In this document: positions 43,631 through 54,153 of the stretch, in pieces
Numbering within the stretch: the stretch's first letter is position 1
Layout: every line of letters starts with the position of its first letter
From: Maridesulfovibrio sp.
GTDB taxonomy: Bacteria > Desulfobacterota > Desulfovibrionia > Desulfovibrionales > Desulfovibrionaceae
Direction: 5' to 3'
Assembly: GCF_963667685.1 (NCBI RefSeq)
Contig: NZ_OY763930.1
Span: forward strand, 2,091,501 to 2,155,500
DNA length: 64,000 bases
Notes under the pieces: generated by a model
The model's input: only the letters and a program-made list of their open reading frames with translations
What the model was told of the DNA's origin: nothing
Database searches by the model: none
Translations under genes and position numbers: made by a program

Positions 43631-44101
43631 TTAAATCTGCTCCAGAACGCGGACAGTTTCCAGCATGGCGGAAGCTGCTTCAACGCCCTTGTTACCGGCT
43701 TTGGAGCCGGCGCGCTCAATTGCCTGATCAATGGTATCGCAGGTCAGGAGACCGAAACCAATGGGCAGGCCGTTGTCCAGGCTTACCTGAGCAACGCCTT
43801 TTGCGCACTCGTTGCAGACATAGTCAAAATGTGGAGTTGCACCGCGGATTACAGCACCGAGAACTACGATACCGTCATATTTTCCGGATTCAGCAAGCTT
43901 CTTGGTAACCACGGGAATTTCGAATGCACCGGGTACTTTGATCAGGGTCATGTTATCCCTGTCGCAGCCGTGGCGGGCAAGGTAATCAATTGCGCCGCCA
44001 ACCAGTCTGTCAACGATGATGTCGTTGAAACGACCGGCTACTAGTGCTATTTTCAGACCCTTGGAATCGAGCTGACCTTCAATAGTTTTGACATGAGGCA
44101 T
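43631..44101 (-). CDS. ribH: 6,7-dimethyl-8-ribityllumazine synthase
   Basis: The protein has 156 residues. [19 protein letters not shown], the substrate segment [32 protein letters not shown] and the active-site region [22 protein letters not shown] are all typical. It condenses the pyrimidine and dihydroxybutanone phosphate made by RibD and RibBA. It is the last rib gene, 14 bp after ribBA. Confidence 0.96.
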   Translation of the reverse strand: MPHVKTIEGQLDSKGLKIALVAGRFNDIIVDRLVGGAIDYLARHGCDRDNMTLIKVPGAFEIPVVTKKLAESGKYDGIVVLGAVIRGATPHFDYVCNECAKGVAQVSLDNGLPIGFGLLTCDTIDQAIERAGSKAGNKGVEAASAMLETVRVLEQI

Positions 44102-44115
44102 GGTGCTTCTCCCTT

Positions 44116-45333
44116 TTATTTTTTATCTTCAAGATGTTCCAGCATGTGGCCCATCTTGTTTTTCTTGGTTTTGAGGTAATCAAGGTTCATTTCGCAGGCA
44201 TCCATTTCAATGGGCACGCGCTCTGTTACTTCGAGACCGTAGCCTTCGAGACCGACAATCTTTTTTGGGTTGTTGGTCATAAGTTTCATTTTAGTTATGC
44301 CGAGCTGAACCAGAATCTGTGCTCCGGTTCCGTACTCACGCAGGTCGGGTGCGAAGCCCAGTTTTTCGTTGGCTTCAACAGTATCGCAGCCGAGATCCTG
44401 CAGGTGGTATGCCTTGATTTTGTTGCCGAGGCCGATACCGCGGCCTTCTTGACGCATATAAAGAAGTACGCCTTTGCCTTCGTTGCGGATCATGCACATT
44501 GCGGAAGCAAGCTGGTCGCCGCAGTCGCAGCGCTGGGAACCGAAAACATCACCTGTCAGACACTCGGAGTGTACGCGGACCAGAACAGGTTCACCGGGGC
44601 GGACATCACCCATGGTCAGGGCGATGTGGGTGCGGTTATCTTCTGTGGAATGGAAGGCGGAAGCCTTGAAATCACCCCAGCGGGTAGGCAGTTCAGCGTC
44701 AGCCTCGTGGGTAACGGTGTGGCTGCCGAATTTCATGCGGTATTTGATGAGGTCTTCGGTGGAGCATATTTTGAGGCCATGCTCTTTGGCGTATATCTTG
44801 AGGTCGGGGAGGCGGGCCATGGTCCCGTCATCCTTCATGATCTCGCAGATTACACCTGCGGGCTTGAGACCTGCAAGGCGGGCGAGGTCAACGCTTCCTT
44901 CGGTCTGACCGGCACGGACAAGAACGCCGCCGTCTTTAGCGCGCAGCGGGAAAATATGGCCGGGGGAGACAATGTCTTCGGGTTCGGCGCCGTCGCGGAC
45001 AGCAGCCAGAATTGTAGTGGCGCGGTCAGCTGCGGAAATACCGGTGGTTACGCCTTCACGTGCTTCAATGGAAACGGTGAAGTTGGTTCCGAACTGTGAG
45101 GCGTTGGTCTGTGCCATGAGCGGCAGCTTCAGATGGTCGACCATTTCACTGGACATAGCGAGGCAGATAAGCCCTCTACCGTGAGTTGCCATGAAGTTGA
45201 TGATTTCAGGGGTCACTTTCTCTGCCGCGCAGACAAGATCGCCTTCGTTTTCACGGTCTTCATCATCAACCATGATGACCATTTTACCCTCGCGAAGGTC
45301 CTCAATTGCTTCTTCAATAGTGCAGAAAGGCAT
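44116..45333 (-). CDS. ribBA: bifunctional DHBP synthase / GTP cyclohydrolase II
   Basis: The protein has 405 residues from the ATG at 45333 ([20 protein letters not shown]); the open frame continues 26 codons further up but without a family match. The RibB half has [16 protein letters not shown] and [14 protein letters not shown]-like sequence ([11 protein letters not shown]). The RibA half has the zinc site [20 protein letters not shown] and [13 protein letters not shown]. It makes both branch precursors of riboflavin. No FMN riboswitch is seen in the 216 bp upstream. Confidence 0.95.
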   Translation of the reverse strand: MPFCTIEEAIEDLREGKMVIMVDDEDRENEGDLVCAAEKVTPEIINFMATHGRGLICLAMSSEMVDHLKLPLMAQTNASQFGTNFTVSIEAREGVTTGISAADRATTILAAVRDGAEPEDIVSPGHIFPLRAKDGGVLVRAGQTEGSVDLARLAGLKPAGVICEIMKDDGTMARLPDLKIYAKEHGLKICSTEDLIKYRMKFGSHTVTHEADAELPTRWGDFKASAFHSTEDNRTHIALTMGDVRPGEPVLVRVHSECLTGDVFGSQRCDCGDQLASAMCMIRNEGKGVLLYMRQEGRGIGLGNKIKAYHLQDLGCDTVEANEKLGFAPDLREYGTGAQILVQLGITKMKLMTNNPKKIVGLEGYGLEVTERVPIEMDACEMNLDYLKTKKNKMGHMLEHLEDKK

Positions 45334-45549
45334 ATTTGTTATCCTCTTGCTCCGCCAGGCGGAGTTATTTAAAAAAATCGCTGTTTGTTTAACAAACAGG
45401 TCTGTCTTCATACATCAAAATGCACAAAGGGTGAAATATGTTTTTTTTAAGATTTTATGTCTTTTATTTCAGGTAGTTAAATGTCTAAAATGTTTTAAAT
45501 CACGATTGACAAAGCCCAAATAGTACTCTTTCAAGAGTCCAGTGGAACA

Positions 45550-46206
45550 TCAGAATCCATTTTCACGCAGAAAATCCATGGTAAGCTTACTCTGCGGCTT
45601 GTCATCCGACTTTCTGCCTGTCCATGGCGCGACCATCCGTTCCACATATTTACCGATAACATCGGTCTCGATGTTAACGGGATATCCCGGGGTCCACAGG
45701 GAAATGGTGGTCTCTTCCTGAGTCTCGGGAATGATGTTTACTTCGAGGTAGTCCTCACCGCAATCGTTGATGGTGAGACTTATTCCATCAAGGGCGACAG
45801 AACCTTTGGTAACAACATACTTGCCATGTTCAGCAGGAAATTTGATGCGGTAAATTCTGGATTCACCTGAGGGCCTGACGGATTCAACATGCCCCAGACA
45901 ATCAACATGTCCGGAAACGATATGTCCACCCAGACGGTCTCCCATGGCCAGTGCGCGTTCATAATTGACCATGGAGCCACGCTTCAAGTTGCCAAGATTT
46001 GTCACTGACATGGATTCCTTACTGGCGTAGCAGGTGAACCAGCTGTCGCCGTAAGTTTCTACAGTGAGGCAGACCCCGTTGATTGCGATGGATTCGCCTT
46101 TCTCGTAATCATTAATTTTGGGCGCACTGACTTTAAAGCGGGTTTCGTTGCCCCGGTTCTCGGCATTTTCAATGCGTCCTTTTCCCTGAATCAGTCCGGT
46201 GAACAT
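45550..46206 (-). CDS. ribE: riboflavin synthase alpha chain
   Basis: The protein has 218 residues. Two lumazine-binding repeats begin with MFTGLIQGKGRIEN (residue 1) and GGHIVSGHVDCLGHVES (about residue 96), and GVCLTVET / GISLTIND mark each. It dismutates two lumazines to riboflavin. It is one base from ribD, so both are coupled. The C-terminus is a 20-residue polar tail. Confidence 0.95.
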   Translation of the reverse strand: MFTGLIQGKGRIENAENRGNETRFKVSAPKINDYEKGESIAINGVCLTVETYGDSWFTCYASKESMSVTNLGNLKRGSMVNYERALAMGDRLGGHIVSGHVDCLGHVESVRPSGESRIYRIKFPAEHGKYVVTKGSVALDGISLTINDCGEDYLEVNIIPETQEETTISLWTPGYPVNIETDVIGKYVERMVAPWTGRKSDDKPQSKLTMDFLRENGF

Positions 46207-46207
46207 G

Positions 46208-47350
46208 CTATTGTCCTTCAGGTTTGAAAACTATTTTTAAATCACGGCCGCTTTGTTCCACGCGGCTTACATATAGGTCCATGGCTTCGCTGATGAGCTT
46301 ATTGTCCGAACCTGAAAAATTTGATCTGCCCTGTACATTACCCAGGATTCTTGGTGCCTGATACATCACGAATTCATCTACAAGTCCCTGTTCAGCCATT
46401 GAGCAGGCCAGCTTGCCTCCACCCTCGCATAGGGTACGCAGAATACCATATTTCCGGCGCAGCATTTTTAATCCGTCTTCAAATATAAGTCCTTTTTCCC
46501 CGCTGGGAAGGGCCAGGATTTCAATACCCTTCTTTTTAAGTTCCATAGCGGCTTTTGTCTCAGCCTGATCTTTAGTGGTCCAGAAAATTGTTTCTGCGGC
46601 GCGGGTGGTGGTCAGGATATAATCAGCGTGGTTTTCAGGAAGTTTTCCGGTGACCACAACAGCCTTTGGCTGGATGAATCCATCTGGAAGCGGTGAAAGT
46701 CTGCAATTCAGGCTGGGGTTGTCTTCACGCAGGGTGTTGCCGCCGACAATAACCGCTCCGACCATGGAACGCAGCAGCTGCACATCCTGAAAGGATTCCG
46801 GGCAGGAAACCGCTTCCTGCACTCCTGTTGCGCCGGCGATTTTGCCGTCAATGGTACAGGCCAGTTTCAGGATAGAGTAAGCCCGGTCCTTGAACTGCCA
46901 GCAGAGGAAATCGGAAATCAGGTCCTTACATTGCTCTTCCAGTACGCCCTGATCAACACGAACACCTTTGGATTCAAGATATTCGATTCCACCGGCAGCC
47001 TTGGGATTGGGATCGCGGGTACCCACTACAATGTGCGGGATTCCGGACTCAAGTATTCCTTCTGTGCAGGGAGGTGTCTTACCGTGGTGATTGCAGGGTT
47101 CCAGAGTCACGTACATGGTGCATTTGCTCATGTCCACGGACTTTGATTTTGCATCAGCTATGCATTCCCGTTCCGCGTGCAGTCCACCGCAGAAACGGTG
47201 GTAACCTTCAGCAACAATCACACCGTCACGGACCATTACCGCGCCTACAGTCGGATTGGGCGCGGTACGGTTGCGCCCGAGCAGGGCCAGTTCGACCGCG
47301 CGGGCCATGAAGGTTTCGTCAGGGCTAGATGTCGATTTCAAGAAGAGCAA
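46208..47350 (-). CDS. ribD: bifunctional riboflavin deaminase/reductase
   Basis: The protein has about 380 residues from a TTG at 47350 (GGAG 6 nt upstream, inside the comEB gene); an ATG at 47308 would cut the conserved [14 protein letters not shown]. The deaminase half has the zinc motifs LHAERE and [12 protein letters not shown]; the reductase half has [14 protein letters not shown] and [12 protein letters not shown]. It performs the second and third steps after GTP cyclohydrolase II. It overlaps the end of the dCMP-deaminase-like gene. The exact start is uncertain. Confidence 0.92.
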   Translation of the reverse strand: MLFLKSTSSPDETFMARAVELALLGRNRTAPNPTVGAVMVRDGVIVAEGYHRFCGGLHAERECIADAKSKSVDMSKCTMYVTLEPCNHHGKTPPCTEGILESGIPHIVVGTRDPNPKAAGGIEYLESKGVRVDQGVLEEQCKDLISDFLCWQFKDRAYSILKLACTIDGKIAGATGVQEAVSCPESFQDVQLLRSMVGAVIVGGNTLREDNPSLNCRLSPLPDGFIQPKAVVVTGKLPENHADYILTTTRAAETIFWTTKDQAETKAAMELKKKGIEILALPSGEKGLIFEDGLKMLRRKYGILRTLCEGGGKLACSMAEQGLVDEFVMYQAPRILGNVQGRSNFSGSDNKLISEAMDLYVSRVEQSGRDLKIVFKPEGQ

Positions 47351-47780
47351 ATTCGACTCCGGCTTCTTTGAGCATCTGCTGGGACAGTTCGTCCGGGTAG
47401 CTCTCTGAATAGTAAATAGCGCTGACACCCGTGTTGATCAGCATTTTTGTGCAGATCAGGCACGGCTGTGTGGTGCAGTAGATTTCAGCGCCTTTCAGGG
47501 AAACTCCGTGGGTTGCGCCCTGAATGATAACGTTTTGCTCAGCGTGCAGACCGCGGCAGAGTTCATGGCGTTCTCCGGAAGGGATGCCCATTTTCGCGCG
47601 GATGCAGCCTACATCTGCGCAGTGGGCAGTGCCGGAAGGCGGGCCGTTGTAGCCACTGGCAAGAATTCGTTTGTCAAGCACAGCAACGGCTCCGACTTTG
47701 CGTCGGATGCAGGTGGAACGCTCTGCAACGAGGTGTGCTATGCGCATGAAATAGTCAGGCCAAGGCATTCTGTTATCCAT
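47325..47780 (-). CDS. dCMP deaminase / ComEB-family cytidine deaminase
   Basis: The protein has 151 residues from the ATG at 47780 (GGGAG upstream; [15 protein letters not shown]). The zinc site is LHAEQNVI with PCLICTKML, as in dCMP deaminases and Com[16 protein letters not shown] is the usual N-terminal signature. It makes dUMP for dTMP synthesis. In many deltaproteobacteria this gene precedes ribD. A second zinc may be held by the conserved Cys/His pair near CADVGCIR. The open frame above the ATG reads into a dispersed repeat and is not protein. Confidence 0.88.
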   Translation of the reverse strand: MDNRMPWPDYFMRIAHLVAERSTCIRRKVGAVAVLDKRILASGYNGPPSGTAHCADVGCIRAKMGIPSGERHELCRGLHAEQNVIIQGATHGVSLKGAEIYCTTQPCLICTKMLINTGVSAIYYSESYPDELSQQMLKEAGVEFALLEIDI

Positions 47781-47846
47781 GAAAATGCTCCCTTCTTTGA
47801 AGCTGAGAAAACGGACCTGAATATTCAGGTCCGTTTTTATTTGAAT

Positions 47847-47950
47847 TATGTCGCGCTTCGCGCTTTTGGTGAAAGCATTTTGCCTCCGGCGGCTTAAACC
47901 CTTTTGCAAAAGGGTTTAAGAATCCCAAAACCTTTTGTCAGGCTTCGCCA
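47847..47950 (+). repeat. dispersed intergenic repeat, copy g (complete)
   Basis: The module GTCGCGCTTCGCGCTTTTGG is followed by the head TTTTGCCTCCGGCGGC, the hairpin TTAAACCCTTTT / AAAAGGGTTTAA with a GC loop, and the tail AATCCCAAAACCTTTTGTCA, GGCTTCGCCA. It is the best complete copy, between glyA and the dCMP-deaminase-like gene. Confidence 0.8.
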
Positions 47951-47973
47951 CTGGCATGGCAAATTGTGCGATC

Positions 47974-49212
47974 CTAGTATGCGAAGAGCGGGTAGTCTTT
48001 TGCGAACTCTGCAACTTCTTTGCTGATTTCAGCAAGTCTGGTGTCGTTGCCTATGGAGTCGATGGCTGCGGTTATCCATCCGGCGACTTTAACCATTTCT
48101 GCTTCTTTCATTCCGCGAGTGGTCAGAGCCGGGGTACCGATACGTACGCCGGATGTCACGAACGGTGAACGGGTTTCAAACGGAATGGTGTTCTTGTTGA
48201 CAGTGATACCTGCTTCATCAAGAGCGTGTTCTGCGTCTTTACCGGTGATGTCTTTATTGGTCAGGTCGAGCATCATCAGGTGGTTGTCGGTACCGCCGGA
48301 TACGAGGTCGAAACCTGCGTCCATCAGGTTCTTGGCCAGAGCCTGAGCGTTGGCAACAACCTGTTTCTGGTATTCAACGTAGGAAGGCTTGAGAGCTTCA
48401 CCGAAAGCAACTGCTTTAGCTGCGATTACATGCATGAGCGGGCCGCCCTGAATACCGGGGAAAATATTTGAGTTCAGTGCCTTGCCGTTTTCCTCGGAGG
48501 AGAGAATCATACCGCCGCGGGGACCGCGCAGGGTCTTGTGGGTGGTGGTAGTGGTGTAGTGCGCGTGCTCAATGCAGGAGGGGTGTACGCCTGCTGCGAT
48601 GAGACCTGCGATGTGCGCCATGTCTACCATGAGGACTGCGCCGACTTCATCAGCAATCTGGCGGAAGCGGGCGAAGTCAATGATGCGGGGGTAAGCGGAA
48701 GCACCGGCAATGATCATTTTAGGTTTGCACTCTTTGGCAATCTTAAGAACATTGTCGTAGTTGATGGTCTTGGTTTCGGGGTCAACACCGTAGAACTTGA
48801 TGTCAAAGAGTTTACCGGAGAAGTTTACCGGGGAGCCGTGAGTCAGGTGTCCGCCGTGGGAAAGATCCATGCCGAGTACGGTGTCGCCGGGTTTGAGAGC
48901 TGCGAAATAAACAGCCATGTTGGCCTGAGAACCGGAATGGGGCTGTACGTTTACGTATTCGCAGCCGAAAATTTCTTTTGCACGGTCACGGGCGAGGTCT
49001 TCAGCAAGGTCAACGAATTCACAACCGCCATAGTAGCGTTTGCCGGGGTAACCTTCTGCGTACTTGTGGGTCATAACACTGCCCATGGCCTGACGGACCG
49101 CTGTGGAGGTGAAGTTCTCCGAAGCGATGAGTTCAAGCTTGGTCATCTGGCGGGTTACTTCCAGTCCGATAGCAGCCGCTACTGCCGGGTCTTTCATCAT
49201 AAGTTCTTCCAT
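47974..49212 (-). CDS. glyA: serine hydroxymethyltransferase
   Basis: The protein has 412 residues. [16 protein letters not shown]-type sequence ([15 protein letters not shown]) carries the PLP lysine; [18 protein letters not shown] and [19 protein letters not shown] are family signatures. It converts serine and tetrahydrofolate to glycine and methylene-THF. It lies in the fab-rib series; a perfect hairpin separates it from fabF upstream. Confidence 0.97.
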   Translation of the reverse strand: MEELMMKDPAVAAAIGLEVTRQMTKLELIASENFTSTAVRQAMGSVMTHKYAEGYPGKRYYGGCEFVDLAEDLARDRAKEIFGCEYVNVQPHSGSQANMAVYFAALKPGDTVLGMDLSHGGHLTHGSPVNFSGKLFDIKFYGVDPETKTINYDNVLKIAKECKPKMIIAGASAYPRIIDFARFRQIADEVGAVLMVDMAHIAGLIAAGVHPSCIEHAHYTTTTTHKTLRGPRGGMILSSEENGKALNSNIFPGIQGGPLMHVIAAKAVAFGEALKPSYVEYQKQVVANAQALAKNLMDAGFDLVSGGTDNHLMMLDLTNKDITGKDAEHALDEAGITVNKNTIPFETRSPFVTSGVRIGTPALTTRGMKEAEMVKVAGWITAAIDSIGNDTRLAEISKEVAEFAKDYPLFAY

Positions 49213-49235
49213 GACAAGCTCCTTTGATAAGATTA

Positions 49236-49262
49236 GTCGCGGGGTATTAGCTACCCCGCGAC
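49236..49262. repeat. perfect hairpin between fabF and glyA
   Basis: An 11-bp stem, GTCGCGGGGTA / TACCCCGCGAC, with a 5-nt loop. The minus-strand sequence after it is not T-rich, so it may be a processing or mRNA-stability site and not a full terminator. Confidence 0.6.
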
Positions 49263-49277
49263 AAATATAATTAATTC

Positions 49278-50516
49278 TTATTCTTCAAACTTTTTAAAAA
49301 GCATGCAGCCGTTTGTTCCGCCGAAGCCGAACGAGTTGCTCAGTACGTAGTTGACCTGCTGCTCACGTTTACCGTCTTTGACGTAATCGAGATCACAGTC
49401 GGGGTCAGCTTCGATCTGGTTTGCAGTACCGGGGATGATTCCGGTTGAAAGTGTTTTGACAGCGAAAGCTGCTTCAACACCGCCTGCACCACCGAGAAGG
49501 TGGCCGATCTGGGATTTGTTGGCACTGATAGCAATATCTTTTGCATGGTCACCGAAAACTTTTTTAATAGCTTTGGTTTCGCATGCGTCGTTCAACTTGG
49601 TGGATGTCCCGTGTGCATTGATGTGGTCAATCTCAGAGGGATCTATCTTTGCTTCACGGATAGCAGCATTCATGGCCCGAGCCATTCCAGCTCCGTCTTC
49701 CGGGGGCGCTGTCATGTGGTAGGCATCGGAAGAAGCTCCGAAACCGACAACTTCTGCGAGAATCTCGGCGCCGCGCTTCCGGGCATGATCCAATGATTCC
49801 AGCAGCAGCAGCCCAGCACCTTCACCCATGACAAAGCCGTCACGACCTGCGTCAAAAGGACGGGAAGCGGTAGCAGGATCATCATTACGGGTGGAGAGAG
49901 CCTTCATGGCTGTGAATCCGGCAAAACCGAGCGGGGTGATTGTTGATTCTGCACCGCCGCAGATCATAACATCAGCACGGCCGAGCATAATGTCGGTGTA
50001 CGCAGTGCCTATGGCATGGGTACCGGATGCACATGCAGTGCACATGCACAGGTTGGGACCCTGCGCTTCGGCAAAGATGGAAACCTGACCGGAAGCCATG
50101 TTACCGATGATTATCGGAATGAAGAAAGGTGTGATTTTCTTGGGGCCGGATTTCATCAGTTTGGTGTGCTGTTTCTCAATGGTGTCGAGACCACCGAGAC
50201 CAACACCGATAACAACTCCGGCACGTTCGCGCTCATCCCCTTCAAGTTTGAGTCCGGTGGACTCGACAAGCATCTGGTTGGCAGCCACCGCAAACTGGGT
50301 GAACCTTTCCATACGTTTTGCCTGTTTCTGCGGGATGAATTCCTTGGCGTCAAATCCCTTGACTTCGCCAGCAATGCGAGCACTGAATTCGCTGGCGTCA
50401 AAGGCGGAAATTTCAGCAATCCCAGACTTGCCTGCAAGCAGGTTGTCCCAACTGGTGTTGATGTCATTCCCAAGAGGGGTGATGGCGGAAACGCCTGTTA
50501 CTACTACCCTATTCAT
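49278..50516 (-). CDS. fabF: beta-ketoacyl-ACP synthase II
   Basis: The protein has 412 residues. The catalytic cysteine lies in [16 protein letters not shown], the first histidine in [11 protein letters not shown] and the second in [16 protein letters not shown]; the C-terminus [15 protein letters not shown] is usual. It elongates acyl-ACP in fatty acid synthesis, using malonyl-ACP. A hairpin terminator lies between it and acpP upstream, so its level can be lower than that of acpP. Confidence 0.97.
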   Translation of the reverse strand: MNRVVVTGVSAITPLGNDINTSWDNLLAGKSGIAEISAFDASEFSARIAGEVKGFDAKEFIPQKQAKRMERFTQFAVAANQMLVESTGLKLEGDERERAGVVIGVGLGGLDTIEKQHTKLMKSGPKKITPFFIPIIIGNMASGQVSIFAEAQGPNLCMCTACASGTHAIGTAYTDIMLGRADVMICGGAESTITPLGFAGFTAMKALSTRNDDPATASRPFDAGRDGFVMGEGAGLLLLESLDHARKRGAEILAEVVGFGASSDAYHMTAPPEDGAGMARAMNAAIREAKIDPSEIDHINAHGTSTKLNDACETKAIKKVFGDHAKDIAISANKSQIGHLLGGAGGVEAAFAVKTLSTGIIPGTANQIEADPDCDLDYVKDGKREQQVNYVLSNSFGFGGTNGCMLFKKFEE

Positions 50517-50562
50517 ATATGTGAACCTGTATGAGTTGGGGTTATTTTTGGGCGGATAAGCA

Positions 50563-50604
50563 AAAGAGCGCCTTACGCCCGTGAGGAGCCATAAGGCGCT
50601 CTTT
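50563..50604 (-). terminator. attenuating terminator between acpP and fabF
   Basis: The stem AAAGAGCGCCTTA / TAAGGCGCTCTTT (perfect 13 bp, 16-nt loop) is followed on the minus strand by TGCTTATC. It lies inside a series of same-strand genes just after acpP, which suggests partial termination and high acpP output. Confidence 0.7.
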
Positions 50605-50629
50605 TTAAAACCCTGCTAAGCAATCAGCT

Positions 50630-50860
50630 CTACTGCTTGCTCTCAACGAATGCGATAGCATCCTTGACTTTGAGGATCTTCTGAGCTTCTTCGTCTTCGA
50701 TTTCAACGTCGAACTCTTCTTCCATAGCCATGATGAGTTCGGTAAGGTCGAGAGAGTCGGCACCGAGATCTTCAACAAAGGATGCTTCGTCTTTAATTTC
50801 GTCTTCGGATACGCCAAGCTGGTCTACGATAATTGCTTTTACTTTTTCAGCTGCGGACAT
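50630..50860 (-). CDS. acpP: acyl carrier protein
   Basis: The protein has 76 residues from the ATG at 50860 ([11 protein letters not shown]); AGGGGAC lies upstream. [19 protein letters not shown] holds the serine that takes 4'-phosphopantetheine. It is strongly acidic, as normal. It lies in a fabG-acpP-fabF order. Confidence 0.97.
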   Translation of the reverse strand: MSAAEKVKAIIVDQLGVSEDEIKDEASFVEDLGADSLDLTELIMAMEEEFDVEIEDEEAQKILKVKDAIAFVESKQ

Positions 50861-50894
50861 AGTCCCCTCCAAATCATTATTTAGTGTTTCTTGA

Positions 50895-51638
50895 TTACAT
50901 GTACATCCCGCCGTTAACAGCGAGAGTCTGGCCTGTGATATAACCGGATTCTTCCCTGGCGAGGAATGAAACCGCATTCGCTATATCATCGGATGTGCCG
51001 AGTTTTTTCAGCGGTATGTTATCCATCATTTGCGCCATGACTTTTTCAGGCAGTTCTGCGGTCATGTCGGTCTGAATGAATCCCGGGGTAACGGCATTCA
51101 CGGTGACACCGCGCGGAGCAAGTTCAATAGCGCTGGCCTTGGTCAGCCCTATGAGGCCGGCCTTGGCAGATACGTAGTTGGCCTGTCCGGCATTACCGGC
51201 CTGACCTACTACAGAGGAAATGTTGATGATCCGTCCATAACGCTGTTTCATCATTATCTTTGCTGATTCGCGAAGACAGGTGAAAGCACCGGTCAGGTTG
51301 ATGTCCAGAACTTTGTCCCAGTCTTCATCCTTCATGCGGACGAGCAGGCCGTCCCGGGTTATTCCGGCATTGTTAACCAGAACATCCAGTTTAACCTTAC
51401 CCTTGATCTCTTCTTTGAAGAAAGAGGTTACAGCTTCACGGTCGGAAGAATCAAGCTTGAATGCACGGGCCTTACCGCCTGCGGCTTCGATTTCAGCGCA
51501 GACTTTTTCAGCTCCGTCAGGGCGGCTTACGTAAGTGATGAACACTTCAAATCCGTCTTTGGCTAGCTGTTTGGCGCAGGCTTCACCGATTCCTCTGGAC
51601 CCGCCCGTTACAAGGGCGGTGCTTGGCAGTTCACTCAT
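50895..51638 (-). CDS. fabG: 3-oxoacyl-ACP reductase
   Basis: The protein has 247 residues from the ATG at 51638 ([19 protein letters not shown]). [15 protein letters not shown] is the NADPH site, [24 protein letters not shown] holds the Ser/Tyr/Lys triad, and the C-terminus is [14 protein letters not shown]. It reduces beta-ketoacyl-ACP. The 187-bp gap before it probably contains a promoter. Confidence 0.96.
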   Translation of the reverse strand: MSELPSTALVTGGSRGIGEACAKQLAKDGFEVFITYVSRPDGAEKVCAEIEAAGGKARAFKLDSSDREAVTSFFKEEIKGKVKLDVLVNNAGITRDGLLVRMKDEDWDKVLDINLTGAFTCLRESAKIMMKQRYGRIINISSVVGQAGNAGQANYVSAKAGLIGLTKASAIELAPRGVTVNAVTPGFIQTDMTAELPEKVMAQMMDNIPLKKLGTSDDIANAVSFLAREESGYITGQTLAVNGGMYM

Positions 51639-51825
51639 GTACTTCCCTCTATTTAAAATTAATCTAGTCATGCGTCTCATAGCCTAAAGCGGCTGTGACT
51701 GCAAATTTAATCTAAATTAATTTGTTTAAACATACATGCGCGTTTGCGTAATGTAGTTTTTACCTTTTATACAGCAGTGTTGTTAAGATTCCGTGATGAA
51801 CAGCAGAATGTTACAAAACAACTCT

Positions 51826-52812
51826 TTAAAATTGAATTAAAGAAGAACCCCAGGTCAATCCACCACCGAAAGTGGTCAAAAGGACCAAATCTCCGTCTTT
51901 GATGAAACCTGATTCCCGTGCGTCGGCAAGTGCTATAGGGATGGAGGCGGCCGATGTATTTCCGAATCTGTCTACGTTCGCAAAAACTTTTTCACGGGGA
52001 ACGCCAAGTTTTTTTCCCACAGCTTCAATGATGCGCATGTTGGCCTGATGTGGCACCAGTACGTCGATATCTTCTGTGGTCAGTCCCTGCTTTTCAATAA
52101 TCTCATTGGAAATTGAGGTCATGGAACGCACGGCGTGTTTGTAAATCTCACGGCCCTGCATTTCCACAAAGTGATCGGCTCCAATGGTATCACCCATTCT
52201 GTAAGGGAGAGCTGATCCCCCGCCTTTTATGGTCAGGTTCATCCCCGGCCCTCCGTCAGCACGGATGAGAGTGTCGATAACTTTTCCTGGCTCTCCGTCT
52301 TTACCGGCAGTCATAACTACCGCGCCTGCGCCGTCTCCGAAGAGAACACAGGTGGAGCGGTCTTCCCAGTTAACACGGCTGGTAAGAATCTCCGCACCGC
52401 AGACCAGAATTTTAGCAGAGGGGTCGAGATTAATGAGTGCCCGGGCCACCTCAACTGCGTATACAAAACCGGAGCAGGCCGCAGAAAGGTCCATGGCAGC
52501 TCTGTTTTTGATACCCAGCCGCTCCATAAGCAGGCAGGATGTGGTGGGAATAGGCATATCGCCGGTGAAGGTGGCGATGATAACGTGTGTGAGTTCTTCC
52601 GCTTCCATGTCTGCATCTTTAAGGGCTTTTACAGATGCCGCATAGGCAAGATCCAGGCATGTCTCGTCTTCAACAACATGACGTTGTTTAATTCCGGTAC
52701 GGGTGGTTATCCATTCGTCGTTAGTATCGACAAATTTTTCAAGATCAGTATTAGTGTATAGCCGTTCAGGGACATGGAAACCAAGACCCCTGATGTGCGA
52801 GAAAGTACTCAT
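51826..52812 (-). CDS. fabH: beta-ketoacyl-ACP synthase III
   Basis: The protein has 328 residues. The catalytic cysteine is in DLSAACSGFVYAVEVA, the histidine in VPHQANMRIIEAV and the asparagine in RFGNTSAASIP. It starts chains from acetyl-CoA and malonyl-ACP. It lies 92 bp after plsX. Substrate preference for branched primers cannot be judged. Confidence 0.96.
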   Translation of the reverse strand: MSTFSHIRGLGFHVPERLYTNTDLEKFVDTNDEWITTRTGIKQRHVVEDETCLDLAYAASVKALKDADMEAEELTHVIIATFTGDMPIPTTSCLLMERLGIKNRAAMDLSAACSGFVYAVEVARALINLDPSAKILVCGAEILTSRVNWEDRSTCVLFGDGAGAVVMTAGKDGEPGKVIDTLIRADGGPGMNLTIKGGGSALPYRMGDTIGADHFVEMQGREIYKHAVRSMTSISNEIIEKQGLTTEDIDVLVPHQANMRIIEAVGKKLGVPREKVFANVDRFGNTSAASIPIALADARESGFIKDGDLVLLTTFGGGLTWGSSLIQF

Positions 52813-52904
52813 TACACCAGTCCTGTTTTAGGATGGAAAGAGAGCTGATCATCCGGGGATGCGTCTGTATCTTAAGCAGGGGCCGCAGGATATGGCACCG
52901 GACG

Positions 52905-53930
52905 CTAAAAATCGCGTTCGGTGATCTCCTTGTGCGCGGCCAATCCTTCTTTCAGGTGCGAGACAGCATCGTTTTTAACAAATGTGGAGGCCATTTCAAT
53001 GGCACGTTCCACAGCCCGGGAATCGGCTTTACCGTGGCAGACAAGGACAATTCCTTTCAGTCCGAGGACCGGAGCTCCGCCGTATTCGGATTTATCCAAC
53101 AGTCTGCTGAATCTTTTGAAAGCTTTCATCGCGAGCATTGCTCCCAGCTTGGAAACGATGTCACGTTTAAGCTCTCCCTTCAGCAGGCTGCCGAAGCTTG
53201 TCGCCAGCCCTTCGGCCAGCTTCAGTGCTACGTTGCCTACGAACCCGTCACAAACGGCAACATCAACATCTCCGGTAAAAATATCCCTCCCTTCGATGTT
53301 GCCAACGAAATTCAACGAAGAATTTTTGAGCATGTCGAAGGTTGTTTTTACCAGCGAGTTTCCTTTGCCTTCCTCTTCACCGATGGTCAAAAGCCCGATG
53401 CGCGGGGATTCATATCCCAGCACGTCACGGGCCAGCACGTCGGCCATGAGACCGAACTGGAAGAGGTGCTCCGGTTTGGAGTCAACATTGGCACCTACAT
53501 CAAGCAGGACCATAGGCTTCTTTTCAGTGGGCAGGATTCCGGCCATGCCCGGACGCAGGACACCCTTGATACGACCGATAGTGAACATGCCGCAAGCAAC
53601 GGTGGCCCCGGAGTTACCGGCACTGACGACACCGTCGGCCTTGCCTTCCTTGACCAGTCTGCATGCGACCTGAATTGATGAGTCCTTCTTCCGGCGCATA
53701 GCGTCAGCAGGTTTGTCCTCCATTGTGACAACCTGGGAAGCATGAACAATATCAATAGCACATGATCCGGTATCAAGCTTTTCCAGCTCGGACCGGATCA
53801 TGTGCTCATCACCTACCAGCGTAATCGGGAGCCCCGTTTTTGCGGCATTAACCGCTGCGGGAACTATAACCGAAAGGCCGTAATCGCCACCCATGGCGTC
53901 TACGGCAATGCGGGGTACAATGTTAGGCAT
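52905..53930 (-). CDS. plsX: phosphate acyltransferase PlsX
   Basis: The protein has 341 residues. It begins MPNIVPRIAVDAMGGDYG and has SAGNSGATVACGMFTIGRI and VAVCDGFVGNVALKLAEG, all typical. It makes acyl phosphate from acyl-ACP for phospholipid synthesis. Its ATG overlaps the end of rpmF by 8 bp (ATG 53928-53930, rpmF stop 53923-53925), so translation is coupled. Confidence 0.96.
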   Translation of the reverse strand: MPNIVPRIAVDAMGGDYGLSVIVPAAVNAAKTGLPITLVGDEHMIRSELEKLDTGSCAIDIVHASQVVTMEDKPADAMRRKKDSSIQVACRLVKEGKADGVVSAGNSGATVACGMFTIGRIKGVLRPGMAGILPTEKKPMVLLDVGANVDSKPEHLFQFGLMADVLARDVLGYESPRIGLLTIGEEEGKGNSLVKTTFDMLKNSSLNFVGNIEGRDIFTGDVDVAVCDGFVGNVALKLAEGLATSFGSLLKGELKRDIVSKLGAMLAMKAFKRFSRLLDKSEYGGAPVLGLKGIVLVCHGKADSRAVERAIEMASTFVKNDAVSHLKEGLAAHKEITERDF

Positions 53931-54102
53931 CTTCAGAAGTGATTACCTGACGACCTTTATAGGAACCGCAAGAAGAGCAGGCTCTGTGAGGGATGATGGG
54001 TTCACCGCACTCGCAGTATACTACGTTGGGGGTTGCTACGTGGTCGTGTGAACGACGCATGTTTCTGCGGGATTTGGAAGTTTTCTTTTTCGGCTGTGCC
54101 AT
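53923..54102 (-). CDS. rpmF: 50S ribosomal protein L32
   Basis: The protein has 59 residues. It reads MAQPKKKTSKSRRNMRRSHD, then two zinc-binding cysteine pairs, YCECGEP and CSSCGSYKG. The cysteine-containing form is present, not the zinc-free paralogue. It is too short for many gene searches. It lies between DUF177 and plsX, a conserved arrangement, and overlaps plsX by 8 bp. Confidence 0.96.
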   Translation of the reverse strand: MAQPKKKTSKSRRNMRRSHDHVATPNVVYCECGEPIIPHRACSSCGSYKGRQVITSEDA

Positions 54103-54153
54103 GACTAAGTCTCCTAAAGAGTTTTTTTTAAACCGATCCGTACGGACCGGAAT

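Noticed and set aside
45412-45549. FMN riboswitch in the rib operon
   Set aside because: The gap between ribE and ribBA and the other rib junctions show none of the conserved RFN-element segments.
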